Origin: JBGMEA01 sp041447245 | Lineage (GTDB): Bacteria > Bacillota > Clostridia > Eubacteriales > Anaerofustaceae | Assembly (NCBI GenBank): GCA_041447245.1 | Contig: JBGMEA010000012.1 | Span: forward strand, 248,001-312,000 | Direction of reading: 5' to 3' | Length of the DNA: 64,000 nt | Shown: positions 14,435-22,766 of the stretch, piece after piece | Numbering within the stretch: the stretch's first letter is position 1 | How the letters are laid out: each line of letters begins with the position of its first letter | Notes under the pieces: generated by a model | The model's input: the letters and a program-made list of their open reading frames with translations, nothing else | What the model was told of the DNA's origin: nothing | The model's database searches: none | Program-made: the position numbers and the translations under genes

Positions 14435-15256
14435 ATGATCATCGAATTATTGAAAGCAATCTTCCTCGGCATCGTCGAGGGAATTACGGAATGGCTGCCC
14501 ATCAGCAGCACGGGACACATGATTTTGGTGGATGAGTTTCTGAAACTCAATGTCACCGATGCATTTAAAGAGATGTTTCTGGTTGTCATTCAGCTCGGCG
14601 CGATTCTCGCCGTCGTCGTGCTTTACTTTCATAAACTAAATCCCTTTTCTCCGAAAAAGACAGCGGAAGAAAAACGGGAGACATTGCAGATTTGGGGCAA
14701 AGTGATTGTCGGCTGTCTGCCCGCCGCGGTCATCGGATTTCTGCTGGATGACTGGCTGAACGCGCATCTGTATAACTACCTCACCGTGGCTGTCACACTC
14801 ATCCTTTACGGGGTATTGTTTATCCTTATCGAAAATTACAATCGACGCAGGCGCCCGACCATTCGCAATTTTGACGAATTAAGTTACAAAGCCGCGTTTA
14901 TCGTCGGGGTCTTTCAGGTGCTCGCACTCATCCCCGGCACCTCCCGTTCGGGGGCGACGATTCTCGGGGGGATTCTGCTCGGTGCGAAACGGGAAGTGGC
15001 GGCGGAATATTCGTTCTTCTTGTCGATTCCCGTCATGTTCGGTGCCAGTGCATTGAAACTGGTGAAGTTCGGGTTTGATTTTACGGGTTCGGAGCTTGCC
15101 ATTCTGCTTGTCGGCATGATCACCGCATTTGCCGTGTCGATTGCCGCCATCCGTTTTTTGATGGGATACATCAAACAGCACAATTTCAAAGTGTTCGGCT
15201 GGTACCGCATTGCACTGGGAATTGTCGTCATCGCGTATTTTCTTTTGTTTGCATAA
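14435..15256 (+). CDS. uppP: Undecaprenyl-diphosphate phosphatase UppP (BacA)
   Basis: UppP recycles undecaprenyl diphosphate to the monophosphate carrier for peptidoglycan synthesis and contributes to bacitracin tolerance. The 273-residue membrane protein carries both catalytic repeats: GIVEGITEWLPISSTGHM (about 13-30, E/QxxxE motif) and ALIPGTSRSGATILGG (about 166-181, PGTSRSG motif). Seven to eight helices follow the family order, including the LVGMITAFAVSIAAIRFLMGYI segment. The start is ATG 14435 behind AAAGGA. It is a single-gene unit ended by a bidirectional terminator. Confidence 0.97.
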   Translation: MIIELLKAIFLGIVEGITEWLPISSTGHMILVDEFLKLNVTDAFKEMFLVVIQLGAILAVVVLYFHKLNPFSPKKTAEEKRETLQIWGKVIVGCLPAAVIGFLLDDWLNAHLYNYLTVAVTLILYGVLFILIENYNRRRRPTIRNFDELSYKAAFIVGVFQVLALIPGTSRSGATILGGILLGAKREVAAEYSFFLSIPVMFGASALKLVKFGFDFTGSELAILLVGMITAFAVSIAAIRFLMGYIKQHNFKVFGWYRIALGIVVIAYFLLFA

Positions 15257-15266
15257 TCTGAAATGG

Positions 15267-15305
15267 AAAAAGAAGCAGAACAAAAAAGTTCTGCTTCTTT
15301 TTTTG
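15267..15305. terminator. Bidirectional terminator after uppP
   Basis: An AAAAGAAGCAGAAC stem pairs with GTTCTGCTTCTTTT across a short A-rich loop, with T runs for the plus strand and A runs serving the convergent gene. Confidence 0.88.
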
Positions 15306-15319
15306 ATTGCCGTGCCCGT

Positions 15320-16597
15320 CTACAATACCAGAGGGAAGAACAGCGGACATAGGAAAATAATCATCAGATACACGCAGATAGAAGGAATCAGTCCATATTT
15401 CAGATAATCCTTGAAATGATATCCCGAGGTCAGCGTGAAGCCGATATGCCCGCTCGCAAGCGGAGTGAGAAATGTCAGTGCTGCGCCGAAATTCATTCCA
15501 TACGTAAAAATGTATGGATTCAGCCCCATCGGGATGATCATGCTCAGCGTTGCCGGCAGCAGAATTAAGATCGTTGTCATATTCGACATCACCTGACTGA
15601 GCAGCATGCTCAGCAATACCATAACGGCAAACAGCAGGAATGCGCTTTCCTGTGGGCCAAAGAGTAACATCAGTGCGCTTCCGATGATTTTCGACCCTCC
15701 GCTGACATTCAGTGCATTGCCCAATCCGAGGCAGCAGCTGAGCCAGATCAAGACATTCCAGTCGATTTTTCTGAAGGCCTCTTTCTGCGAAACGCATCCG
15801 CTGACAATGCAGGCGATTCCCGCAATCATGGCTGTTACCCCCGAATCCAGCCATCCCGTTAGGAAGAACACCATCATAAACAGAAAGATGCCGCCCAAGA
15901 TCAGAATCTTTTTTTTGTCATATGTGCCGAAATCAATTTGGGCGGATGCAGTGATTGCTTCGCAGGTGTCTTCCGTTTTTTCCCAGATTCTTTTCCCCAT
16001 CGGATAACCGATAAAAGCCATGAACAAGATAATAAAAATCGTTGCCGGAATTCCAAAGTAGGCCAGAGAAAAAATACTGAAACTTTCTCCTGTCAGATTT
16101 TGCAGGATTCCGCTTGCGGTCAGCTGTGTCGTCGAACCGACAAGGGTGCACTGACCGCCGAAAATGGCGGCAACCGCGATCGGAATCGAAAGGTTTTTCA
16201 TTTTCATATTTTCCGAGGAACAGACCACACCCGCACAGATGGCAATCATCATGATGATGACGGCGGTATTCGTCAGAAAGGCGGACAGCACTGCCGAGAT
16301 GATGCACGAAATAACCAGAAAATGACGCTCCCTGTTTGCCGAGAGCTTCACAGCGAGATTCCCGATCAGCGCGGCGGCACCCGAGGAAAAAATGGCTTCC
16401 CCGAACAGCTGCATGCCGAAGACCAGCATAATGATGCTTCCGCTGAATCCGTACATAATCTGTTCGACGGAACATACTCCGAATGCGGCCATTGCAATGC
16501 ATCCGAGCATTGCTACGGTAGCGCTCGGGAGGATATCAAGAACGAACAAAATAATAGTCAGACCCATAATGATCAGGCCGACGATAGCGATATTCAT
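15320..16597 (-). CDS. SLC13/DASS-type anion permease
   Basis: A 425-residue carrier with about eleven hydrophobic helices. It matches the divalent anion:Na+ symporter / ArsB-like ion-transporter superfamily: the first half has SAFLTNTAVIIMM (SNT-like motif, about 105-117) and FGGQCTLVGSTTQL (about 145-158), and the second half has LSQVMSNMTTILILLPA (second SNM motif, about 337-353) with PLASGHIGFTLTSGYHF near the end. The two motif pairs define the sodium and substrate sites; citrate, succinate, sulfate or similar anions are possible. AAAAGGAGC precedes the ATG at 16597. It appears monocistronic. Confidence 0.85.
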   Translation of the reverse strand: MNIAIVGLIIMGLTIILFVLDILPSATVAMLGCIAMAAFGVCSVEQIMYGFSGSIIMLVFGMQLFGEAIFSSGAAALIGNLAVKLSANRERHFLVISCIISAVLSAFLTNTAVIIMMIAICAGVVCSSENMKMKNLSIPIAVAAIFGGQCTLVGSTTQLTASGILQNLTGESFSIFSLAYFGIPATIFIILFMAFIGYPMGKRIWEKTEDTCEAITASAQIDFGTYDKKKILILGGIFLFMMVFFLTGWLDSGVTAMIAGIACIVSGCVSQKEAFRKIDWNVLIWLSCCLGLGNALNVSGGSKIIGSALMLLFGPQESAFLLFAVMVLLSMLLSQVMSNMTTILILLPATLSMIIPMGLNPYIFTYGMNFGAALTFLTPLASGHIGFTLTSGYHFKDYLKYGLIPSICVYLMIIFLCPLFFPLVL

Positions 16598-16619
16598 GTT
16601 TGCTCCTTTTGTTTCTATT

Positions 16620-16649
16620 GAAATAGGGTGAAGATAATCACCCTATTTC
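16620..16649. repeat. 12-bp inverted repeat upstream of the SLC13-type gene
   Basis: GAAATAGGGTGA and TCACCCTATTTC flank a 6-base loop, 23 bases upstream of the carrier start. It may be an operator or leader hairpin, or the end of the transcript from the URO-D gene; no T run follows on the minus strand. Confidence 0.5.
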
Positions 16650-16771
16650 GTTTGGTATATTCGGTTTTGATTTTCTGTAGAATTACGGTAGTCATTTGCA
16701 GATGACATGAGTTTCATTCTTCATGCCGAACAGTAATTTTTGCTGTTTTTTGAATGTGGGTTGCCGCCCTT

Positions 16772-18151
16772 TTAAAAGACTCCCATGATCGATTTGAACA
16801 TGGCATCTTCATATTGTTGTACCTGGCGATACATAATTTCTTCACAGTCAGGAAGAATATATTTGTTTTCCGCACGATATTGTTCCGCGGAAATGTAATA
16901 TTTGGATTTAAATTTCGGAATATCCTTCAGAACCGGCTTGATGGTATCTTTTTTATCCTGCACCGTCGATCTTTGTCCTGCGTTGGTATAAGTTCCGTTT
17001 TCGTGGACATAGTCGATTACTGCATACAGATTTTCCAGCTTGATGCTTCCAAGCGTCAGAATGGTTTTGTCGAAGTTGAAATAGTAATTGCCACCCGGAG
17101 CAAGAATATCAATGAGCTCTTTCGCTTTATCGACACATTGTTCTTTTGTCCCGGTTTTGAGCAGCGTGATCGGATAGAAACCGGAAAGAATATGTTTTTT
17201 GCCGAGTTTTTCTTTTGCGAGTTTCGGATCACCATATTCGAAAATGAAACGCGTGCCCTGCGGAAGATCCTGCAGATAATCGAAATAGCGGGTCCAGTCG
17301 TCTTCACAGAAGATTTTGAATGCCTGTCCGTTTTCTGCCGTTGCATGGATGAGTTTCGAGAAAGTCGGATAATAGAATTTTTCGAACTCCGACGTTCTCA
17401 TAAATGTCGGCATATGGCCGGGCATCCACGCACTTCCGAGATGAGATGTTTGGGCAGGCTTTGCCGCCTGCACCAGCATCGGGAGCACTGCCTCAGCCGC
17501 CGCGATTACCTTCTCTGGGCATCGCTTCAAGTCTTTACTCATACCGGTAAATCCGCGCGGATGATCCGCCACGATGTCCAAAGGTGCCAATGCTCTGGAA
17601 GCATACTGTCCCGGGATATTGTAGAAACCGAATTTCTTCGAAACATTTGCATAGACCGCACCGAATTTTTTCATTGTGTCGTCCTTCGCCTGCAGTGCCG
17701 TATGCAGCACGAGCATTGCACGGTAGGGATTTTCGGTCAGTTTCGGAAACAGTCTTTGCAAGAGTTTTTCAATGATAAAATCATACGGAGATGCAATGAA
17801 TGCATCATATTCTTCCACCTGCATGGAGGTGGTTTCCGGATGCTGCATGAATCCGGTTTCACTCATAACACTGGCAACGGAGCCTGAGATCTGTGAAAAC
17901 AATGGTAATCGTCCCGAGTCTTTCGGTAAAATATCTGCTTTGATATTCGGAACGACTTTTCCCATCGCTTCTTCCAATCCTTCCAGTGTCCACATCGTCT
18001 GTCCCAAGGACAGTCCGGCGTTCGCAATATACACTTCGCTGGATAGATTGAAATCAATCGGAATGCGCTGAGGAATAATTTCGCTGTAAAGGTCATCAAA
18101 TAATTTTGCTTTTTCGCCAATTGTTTTTTCTGTGTCGGTCAAATCAGTCAC
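16772..18151 (-). CDS. URO-D-like protein (cobamide methyltransferase superfamily), HxC site altered
   Basis: The 459-residue protein belongs to the uroporphyrinogen-decarboxylase-like superfamily that includes the MtaA/CmuA methyl-transfer enzymes. Family features are KDLKRCPEKVIAAAE (about 205-219), SAWMPGHMPTFMRTSEFEKFYYPTFSKLI (about 242-270) and the closing APGGNYYFNFDK...LENLYAVIDYVHENGTY (about 350-390). Where MtaA-type members have a zinc-binding H-x-C, this one reads KIFCEDDW (about 280), so the His is lost. A 70-residue C-terminal extension follows the usual domain. It lies 27 bases behind an MFS gene, suggesting uptake and processing of one compound. GTG 18151 is used here; a TTG at 18142 has better ribosome-site spacing. 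Confidence 0.75.
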   Translation of the reverse strand: MTDLTDTEKTIGEKAKLFDDLYSEIIPQRIPIDFNLSSEVYIANAGLSLGQTMWTLEGLEEAMGKVVPNIKADILPKDSGRLPLFSQISGSVASVMSETGFMQHPETTSMQVEEYDAFIASPYDFIIEKLLQRLFPKLTENPYRAMLVLHTALQAKDDTMKKFGAVYANVSKKFGFYNIPGQYASRALAPLDIVADHPRGFTGMSKDLKRCPEKVIAAAEAVLPMLVQAAKPAQTSHLGSAWMPGHMPTFMRTSEFEKFYYPTFSKLIHATAENGQAFKIFCEDDWTRYFDYLQDLPQGTRFIFEYGDPKLAKEKLGKKHILSGFYPITLLKTGTKEQCVDKAKELIDILAPGGNYYFNFDKTILTLGSIKLENLYAVIDYVHENGTYTNAGQRSTVQDKKDTIKPVLKDIPKFKSKYYISAEQYRAENKYILPDCEEIMYRQVQQYEDAMFKSIMGVF

Positions 18152-18178
18152 CTTTCTTTCTGTTGATTGTGTGTCGTT

Positions 18179-19480
18179 TTATTCCTCATCCGCCAATGCA
18201 GGAATTGTTTTGTCCTTGATGAAAAGGAAACAGACAAAGCCGACTGCCAATACAATCAACTGAATCAGAACTGCCTTCTGGAAACTTGCCGCCGAATAGG
18301 ATGCATCAATGATTTTTCCCCAGATCGTTGTGGAAACCGAAGCCCCGAGCAGCCATGCAATGAAGTTGAGCAATCCAACCACAGTGCCGTTGTTTTTGCT
18401 TGTCACCATATTTCTCGCTATCGCAAACAGAGAAGAAATTTCAAAGCTTGCGCCAAGACCCATCAACGCATAGGCGATGCTGAACCCTGTTGTTCCCAGT
18501 TTGGTGAAGAAGAAAGAAATCATACTGAGTGCAATCGCAAAAAAACCGAATGAGATATAGGTTACTTGTTTGAGTGTTAGTTTTTTCAGTACGAATGCCA
18601 GCAAGAAACCGGTGATGATACCGCAGATCGTATTGATCATGATGATATTGGATGCTGCGGTCGGTGCGAAGCCTGCCCCCTGTTTGAGCATCGTCTGTCC
18701 CCAGTTTGTCACAACCGTGTTGATGGCTGCATTGAATGTGACAGATGCAAAAACAACAAGCCATACCTGCGGCTGCACCAGCAGTCTTCCGACGCCTTTG
18801 AGCGGGTTTTGTGCTTTGATGATACGTTTTTCGTTCCCTTCGAGTTCGTCGATCGATTTCATTCCGATCGATTCCGGATTATCGCGAATCAGTAAGAAGA
18901 GTGCAATCGTAATCGCAATGACTGCGATGGCGATATACAGCATGGAATCTTTGCGCCCGATTGTTTTGACTGCCAAAACAAGCGGGGTTGCCGCAAGCAA
19001 GGTACCGATTTTTGACAAAGCCATCGCCTGCCCGGTGAATCCGGCGTAATCTCTGGCCCGCTTCCAACCGACCGCTGTTTTGCACAGACCGGTGTAGACG
19101 GCAGAACCGCCCAGCCCCATCAACGCGCGCCCCAACAACAGGATGCTGAAGTTGTCGCTGAACGCCAGGAGCATGCATCCGACTGCGATGAACAGGTAAG
19201 AAACGGACATCATCCAGCGTGCACCCAAAATGTCTGTCACAACACCTGCGGGTAAATTTGCAAAGGCGTAGACATAAGTAAAAATAGATGTGAACATCGC
19301 TACCTGAGCCGGGGTGATCCCCAGTTCGTCAATTAAGCCAGAAGCAAGCGTCCCGCCGGCGGTTCTGACCAAAACGAAGACGATATAGGCAAGGACTGCG
19401 GGAGTTAATACAAGCCAGCCGCGTTGCTGAACTTGTTTTATCTGTGCTTTCACATCTTCGGAAAGTGGATTGGTACTCAT
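18179..19480 (-). CDS. MFS transporter
   Basis: A 433-residue carrier with twelve predicted helices. The conserved loop after helix 2 reads GVVTDILGARWMM (motif A, about 78-90) and helix 4 follows with LLGRALMGLGGSAVYTGL. The second half starts with VWLVVFASVTFNAAINTVVTNWG, and the C terminus is short and charged. The type resembles oxalate/formate- and glycerol-3-phosphate-like carriers but the substrate is not clear. Start ATG 19480 with AAGGAGG. It heads a two-gene operon with the URO-D-like gene and is divergent from a TetR regulator that probably controls it. Confidence 0.85.
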   Translation of the reverse strand: MSTNPLSEDVKAQIKQVQQRGWLVLTPAVLAYIVFVLVRTAGGTLASGLIDELGITPAQVAMFTSIFTYVYAFANLPAGVVTDILGARWMMSVSYLFIAVGCMLLAFSDNFSILLLGRALMGLGGSAVYTGLCKTAVGWKRARDYAGFTGQAMALSKIGTLLAATPLVLAVKTIGRKDSMLYIAIAVIAITIALFLLIRDNPESIGMKSIDELEGNEKRIIKAQNPLKGVGRLLVQPQVWLVVFASVTFNAAINTVVTNWGQTMLKQGAGFAPTAASNIIMINTICGIITGFLLAFVLKKLTLKQVTYISFGFFAIALSMISFFFTKLGTTGFSIAYALMGLGASFEISSLFAIARNMVTSKNNGTVVGLLNFIAWLLGASVSTTIWGKIIDASYSAASFQKAVLIQLIVLAVGFVCFLFIKDKTIPALADEE

Positions 19481-19496
19481 AAAGCCAACCTCCTTG

Positions 19497-19582
19497 TATA
19501 AATTTATAAAATTATAATATTATAAGTTTATTAAATTGTCAATAATATAAAAGATAAAAAATTATAAATTTATAAAATTATA
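19497..19582. repeat. 20-bp AT-only direct repeat between the TetR and MFS genes
   Basis: The same 20-base AT-only sequence (TATAAATTTA then TAAAATTATA) lies at 19497-19516 and 19563-19582. Copy 1 covers the MFS -10 and start region, copy 2 lies just upstream of the tetR -35. It is the best operator candidate for the neighbouring TetR protein. Confidence 0.7.
19514..19542 (-). promoter_or_regulatory. Promoter for the MFS/URO-D operon
   Basis: Minus strand: TTGACA (19542-19537), 17-base spacer, TATTAT (19519-19514); overlaps repeat copy 1. Confidence 0.75.
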
Positions 19583-19598
19583 AAATAGCACTTCCCAA

Positions 19599-19627
19599 TT
19601 GATTTACCCCGTTTGTTTGTATACAAT
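19599..19627 (+). promoter_or_regulatory. Promoter for the tetR-type gene
   Basis: TTGATT (19599-19604), 17-base spacer, TACAAT (19622-19627). Confidence 0.7.
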
Positions 19628-19651
19628 AATCTAAAACGGGAAGGGTTTTTT

Positions 19652-20320
19652 ATGGCAACTTACAAAGCGGGTGAAGAGACGAAAAGTCGAATATTGGAAA
19701 AGTCAAAAGAACTGTTTTATAAAAATGGTTTAAAAAATACAACATATATCCAGATATCAAAAAAAGCTGATGTTAACATCGGAACGATTGTCTATCATTT
19801 CAAGTCCATTGAAAACATCGGTCACATTGTTTATTTGGAGATTGTGAAACACAGGCGCGATGTGACATTCGAGAAAATCAAAAAAACATTTCCTGATCTT
19901 TCTATGGATTCTGCACTGTATCCATTGCTGGAATATCGGATTAACACAGACTCTTATATCCGTTACCCGAATTATACCCGCTTTATCGGTGAGATTATCG
20001 GAAATGTTGAGACTTGGGCCATTGAGGATTTGTCCTCTTCCGGGCACAAGCTTTCCAATAAATTTGGTTCTCGCTATACAGAAAAGGAATTTTTCATGGA
20101 GAAACTGCTGTTTCTTCCGTTTGCCAGTTTGGTTGTCAACGAATCACGTCACATCGGCATGGAACTGAGCGCAAAGGAAATCGCTGAGTTTCACTCCCGT
20201 GCGCGTTTGCTTCCGATGGGTGCGACGAACGAGGAAATCGATGAGATTTTGCGCCAGGTAGACGAAGTGGCAGAACAGATTCATTTAAAAATCAGTCCGA
20301 CATTTGATATCAGTTGCTGA
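19652..20320 (+). CDS. TetR-family transcriptional regulator
   Basis: A 222-residue regulator with a TetR N-terminal helix-turn-helix: KSRILEKSKELFYKNGLKNT (about 10-29), then IQISKKADVNIGTIVYHF (about 32-49), the recognition helix motif with TIVYHF in place of the common ALYYHF. The C-terminal all-helical domain (about 60-222) is the ligand and dimer part and is not recognisable to subfamily. The ATG at 19652 is preceded by GGGAAGGG. Its position divergent from the MFS/URO-D operon, with a repeated sequence between them, marks it as the likely local repressor, with the transported compound as a possible inducer. Confidence 0.88.
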   Translation: MATYKAGEETKSRILEKSKELFYKNGLKNTTYIQISKKADVNIGTIVYHFKSIENIGHIVYLEIVKHRRDVTFEKIKKTFPDLSMDSALYPLLEYRINTDSYIRYPNYTRFIGEIIGNVETWAIEDLSSSGHKLSNKFGSRYTEKEFFMEKLLFLPFASLVVNESRHIGMELSAKEIAEFHSRARLLPMGATNEEIDEILRQVDEVAEQIHLKISPTFDISC

Positions 20321-20344
20321 GATTCCTTCGTTTTCCCGACAAAA

Positions 20345-20382
20345 AAAGAACAGACGCAGCATTTGTTGCGTCTGTTTGTTTG
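20345..20382. terminator. Bidirectional terminator between tetR and degV
   Basis: Stem AACAGACGCA/TGCGTCTGTT with an 8-base loop and A/T runs on both sides. Confidence 0.8.
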
Positions 20383-20393
20383 CGCGAATGGCG

Positions 20394-21260
20394 TTATCTG
20401 GTTTCTCCGAGGAAGAATAATGCGATCGTGCCCGGTCCCGAATGAGCGCCGATGGTCGGACCGACATAGTTGATTACAAATTCGTTGATGCCGAATTCTT
20501 CCTTCACGCGGTCTGCAACATACTGCGCATCCTGCAGAGAATCTCCGTGAGAAATGAAGACGATGTCGTTTTTCCAGTTTCCCACATTGTTTTTCATATG
20601 ATCAACCAACGCGTTGAGCGATTGCTTTCTGCCTCTGGCTTTCCCGATGGGGATCAGTCTTCCTTCGTTGTCCACGTGCAGCACCGGTTTGACATTGAGC
20701 ATTGTGCCGATGACTGCCGTTGCCTTCGAAACGCGCCCTCCGCGGAAAAGATGATTCAGATCATCCACCGTAAAGAGGTGGCAAAGATGGAGTTTGCGTT
20801 CTTCCGCCCACTGTGCGGTTTCCTGCAGTGTTTTTCCTGCCTGCTTTTGGAGTGCCGCAAGGTAAACCAAAAGACCCTGTCCGAGTGAGGCGCACAATGT
20901 GTCGATCACAATAATGTTCGCATCGGGGCGCTCTTCTTTCAGCTCATCCGCTGCGAGTTGGGCACTGCCCACGCTTCCGCTGAGCGCCGAAGAAAATCCG
21001 AAATGCAGGACATCGCATCCTTCGTTCAGACAGCTGAGAAATACTTCTTTCGCGTGTCCGGGATTGACCTGCATGGTTTGAGGCATCGAGCCGGCGCGCA
21101 TCTTGGCGTAAAATTCGGCGGGCGTGATTCGCTCATCATTGCCTTCGTAATCGACTCCGTCCAAAATATAATGCAGCTGCATCGGTCGGATATCGAATTT
21201 TTCATAGATCTCCTGCGGTAAATCGCAATTGATGTCTGTGGTAATGATAAAGTTTTTCAT
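20394..21260 (-). CDS. DegV-family fatty-acid-binding protein
   Basis: DegV/FakB proteins bind a fatty acid and hand it to the FakA kinase for phosphorylation. The 288-residue protein shows the family order: IITTDINCDLP at the N terminus, MPQTMQVNPG (about 59-68, the SxP/TSQP-like loop), HFGFSSALSGSVGSA (about 87-101, fatty-acid carboxylate site), LFRGGRVSKATAVIGTMLNVKPVL (about 172-195) and a C-terminal GPTIGAHSGPGTIALFF with the conserved His. No fakA is nearby. Start ATG 21260 with AAAGGAG. An upstream in-frame start at 21287 is rejected for lack of a ribosome site. Confidence 0.93.
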   Translation of the reverse strand: MKNFIITTDINCDLPQEIYEKFDIRPMQLHYILDGVDYEGNDERITPAEFYAKMRAGSMPQTMQVNPGHAKEVFLSCLNEGCDVLHFGFSSALSGSVGSAQLAADELKEERPDANIIVIDTLCASLGQGLLVYLAALQKQAGKTLQETAQWAEERKLHLCHLFTVDDLNHLFRGGRVSKATAVIGTMLNVKPVLHVDNEGRLIPIGKARGRKQSLNALVDHMKNNVGNWKNDIVFISHGDSLQDAQYVADRVKEEFGINEFVINYVGPTIGAHSGPGTIALFFLGETR

Positions 21261-21287
21261 GCTCACTCCTTTGGCTTTATGATCCAT

Positions 21288-21995
21288 TTATTTTATAAAA
21301 TATCGGTTGAGCTTGTTATTCAGGATGAAAGACTTGAGCGTTTCTCCGATCAGTCTCTGTCCCTTTTCATTCGGATGTATCCCGTCGGAACACATCAGCT
21401 GCGTATAATCCTCCGTGCTGAGGAACGCTTCGCGCACGTCGATGACCGGAATGTCCATGCGTGCCGCAATCTCTTTTGCACATCGGTCATAGCTTTCATG
21501 CCAGGAATAAATGGTGTAAGGCGTTTTGAGCCATTTCAGCACGCCGTCTCTCGAGACGTCCGCGGGTTTTGTGACCCAGTTGAAATATCTTTGATAATCA
21601 AGCGGCGGCAAAGATGCAATCACCGGTTTGATGCCCTTGTCCATGATTGCGCTCAAAAGCTCCGTCAGTTTCTGTCTGTAAATCTCGATCGGCGTGTTCG
21701 GCTGATGTTCGTCATCCGGAGCATCTCCGACTTCCTTCCAGTTGAAATCGCAGTCATTTCCGCCCAATTCCAACAGTATGACATCCGGAAGCGCATCATC
21801 CTGCAGATGCTTGAGCAATTTGGGTTCCGCTCTCAAAATCGTCTGTCCGAATTTGCTGTAATTTTCTACGCTGATTTCAGGCACGCTTTGTGCTGCGCTC
21901 AGCGCATTGTCTTTTAAAAATACGTACTTATTGGAGGAATCGTCATAAACGACTCCTTTCAGAATGGAGTCTCCCCAGACCTGCACGCTCTTCAT
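21288..21995 (-). CDS. SGNH/GDSL hydrolase
   Basis: A 235-residue esterase/lipase-type hydrolase with all SGNH blocks visible: block I VWGDSILKGV (Ser about 10), block II Gly in SKFGQTI, block III ELGGNDCDF (about 80-88, GxND), and block V SDGIHPNEKG (Asp-x-x-His, about 206-215). There is no signal peptide, so it acts in the cytoplasm. The substrate is unknown; relatives deacylate sugars or thioesters. I use the ATG at 21995 behind GAGGTG. The gene precedes degV by 27 bases on the same strand, so the two may form an operon around acyl-group handling. Confidence 0.88.
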   Translation of the reverse strand: MKSVQVWGDSILKGVVYDDSSNKYVFLKDNALSAAQSVPEISVENYSKFGQTILRAEPKLLKHLQDDALPDVILLELGGNDCDFNWKEVGDAPDDEHQPNTPIEIYRQKLTELLSAIMDKGIKPVIASLPPLDYQRYFNWVTKPADVSRDGVLKWLKTPYTIYSWHESYDRCAKEIAARMDIPVIDVREAFLSTEDYTQLMCSDGIHPNEKGQRLIGETLKSFILNNKLNRYFIK

Positions 21996-22085
21996 GATAC
22001 ACCTCAATAACATCAAAACTATCGTATACGGTTTTCAAAACCATATTATATCATATCGATATGCTTGTCAATAGTTATGAGTAAG

Positions 22086-22114
22086 TTGAGTATTGATTTA
22101 TGCTGTGTTATAAT
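22086..22114 (+). promoter_or_regulatory. Promoter for the DUF1836 gene
   Basis: TTGAGT (22086-22091), 17-base spacer, TATAAT (22109-22114). Between it and the divergent hydrolase gene lies GGTTTTCAAAACC (22031-22043), a near-perfect dyad that may be an operator. Confidence 0.7.
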
Positions 22115-22139
22115 ACTGATATCCAAGGAGGTATTCGGC

Positions 22140-22718
22140 ATGAACCGAAAAGCAGAAACGCTGAAAGAATGGAACGAACCGTTTAATCATTATGAAATTA
22201 TCACAACGGACAATATGCCGGATATCGATTTGTATATGGATCAGGTCATTACGTTTGTCACAAAACAGCTCGGAGCCGTTTCGGACGAGCCGGAAAAGAT
22301 CATTACTCCGTCCATGATCAATAATTATACCAAAAACGGGATCATTCCGCGTCCGGTCAATAAAAAATACAACAAGACGCACTTGACAAGTATTTTGATG
22401 ATGTGCGTATTCAAACAAATTCTGCCTATCAATGATATTACTATATTTATCGATAAAGCGCAAGAGGAAAACATTTCCCGCCAATATGAACTCTTTTCCC
22501 AGATGCAAAATGAGCAGGTTCGTCAGATTGCGGCGCGATTCGATGAAGAATTGAGCCGCGCTGAAGAAGACGAAACCGATCTCGAACTTTTGAAAATGGC
22601 GATGGAAATGATCATCGAGGCCAACATGCTTTCCGTTTATGCGAAAAAAATTCTGCATACGCTCAAGGAACCGGAAAAGTCAAAAAAACAGTCGGAACGT
22701 CAGTCAAATCATTCCTGA
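22140..22718 (+). CDS. DUF1836 protein, MerR-like helix-turn-helix
   Basis: A 192-residue protein of the DUF1836 family. The N-terminal half has a winged-helix-like segment: KIITPSMINNYTKNGIIPRP (about 53-72), the MerR-type pattern in which a helix reads a site and is followed by a wing, then KKYNKTHLTSILMMCVFKQILP (about 75-96). The remainder is helical and acidic (about 110-170) and the tail is Lys/Gln-rich. Members of this family are conserved in Firmicutes and thought to bind DNA, but I know of no target. Start ATG 22140 with AAGGAGG. Followed by murI within 50 bases. Confidence 0.82.
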   Translation: MNRKAETLKEWNEPFNHYEIITTDNMPDIDLYMDQVITFVTKQLGAVSDEPEKIITPSMINNYTKNGIIPRPVNKKYNKTHLTSILMMCVFKQILPINDITIFIDKAQEENISRQYELFSQMQNEQVRQIAARFDEELSRAEEDETDLELLKMAMEMIIEANMLSVYAKKILHTLKEPEKSKKQSERQSNHS

Positions 22719-22732
22719 AAAATTGCTCCCGT

Positions 22733-22740
22733 GATATAAT
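22733..22740 (+). promoter_or_regulatory. Extended -10 promoter before murI
   Basis: TGATATAAT (TG at 22732-22733, TATAAT at 22735-22740) without a clear -35. Confidence 0.45.
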
Positions 22741-22766
22741 ACTACCAGAATGCATAAAGGAGCATT

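Noticed and set aside
16754..17887. Open frame of about 377 codons on the plus strand
   Set aside because: It is antisense to the URO-D-like gene, with no ribosome site and shadow-type composition.
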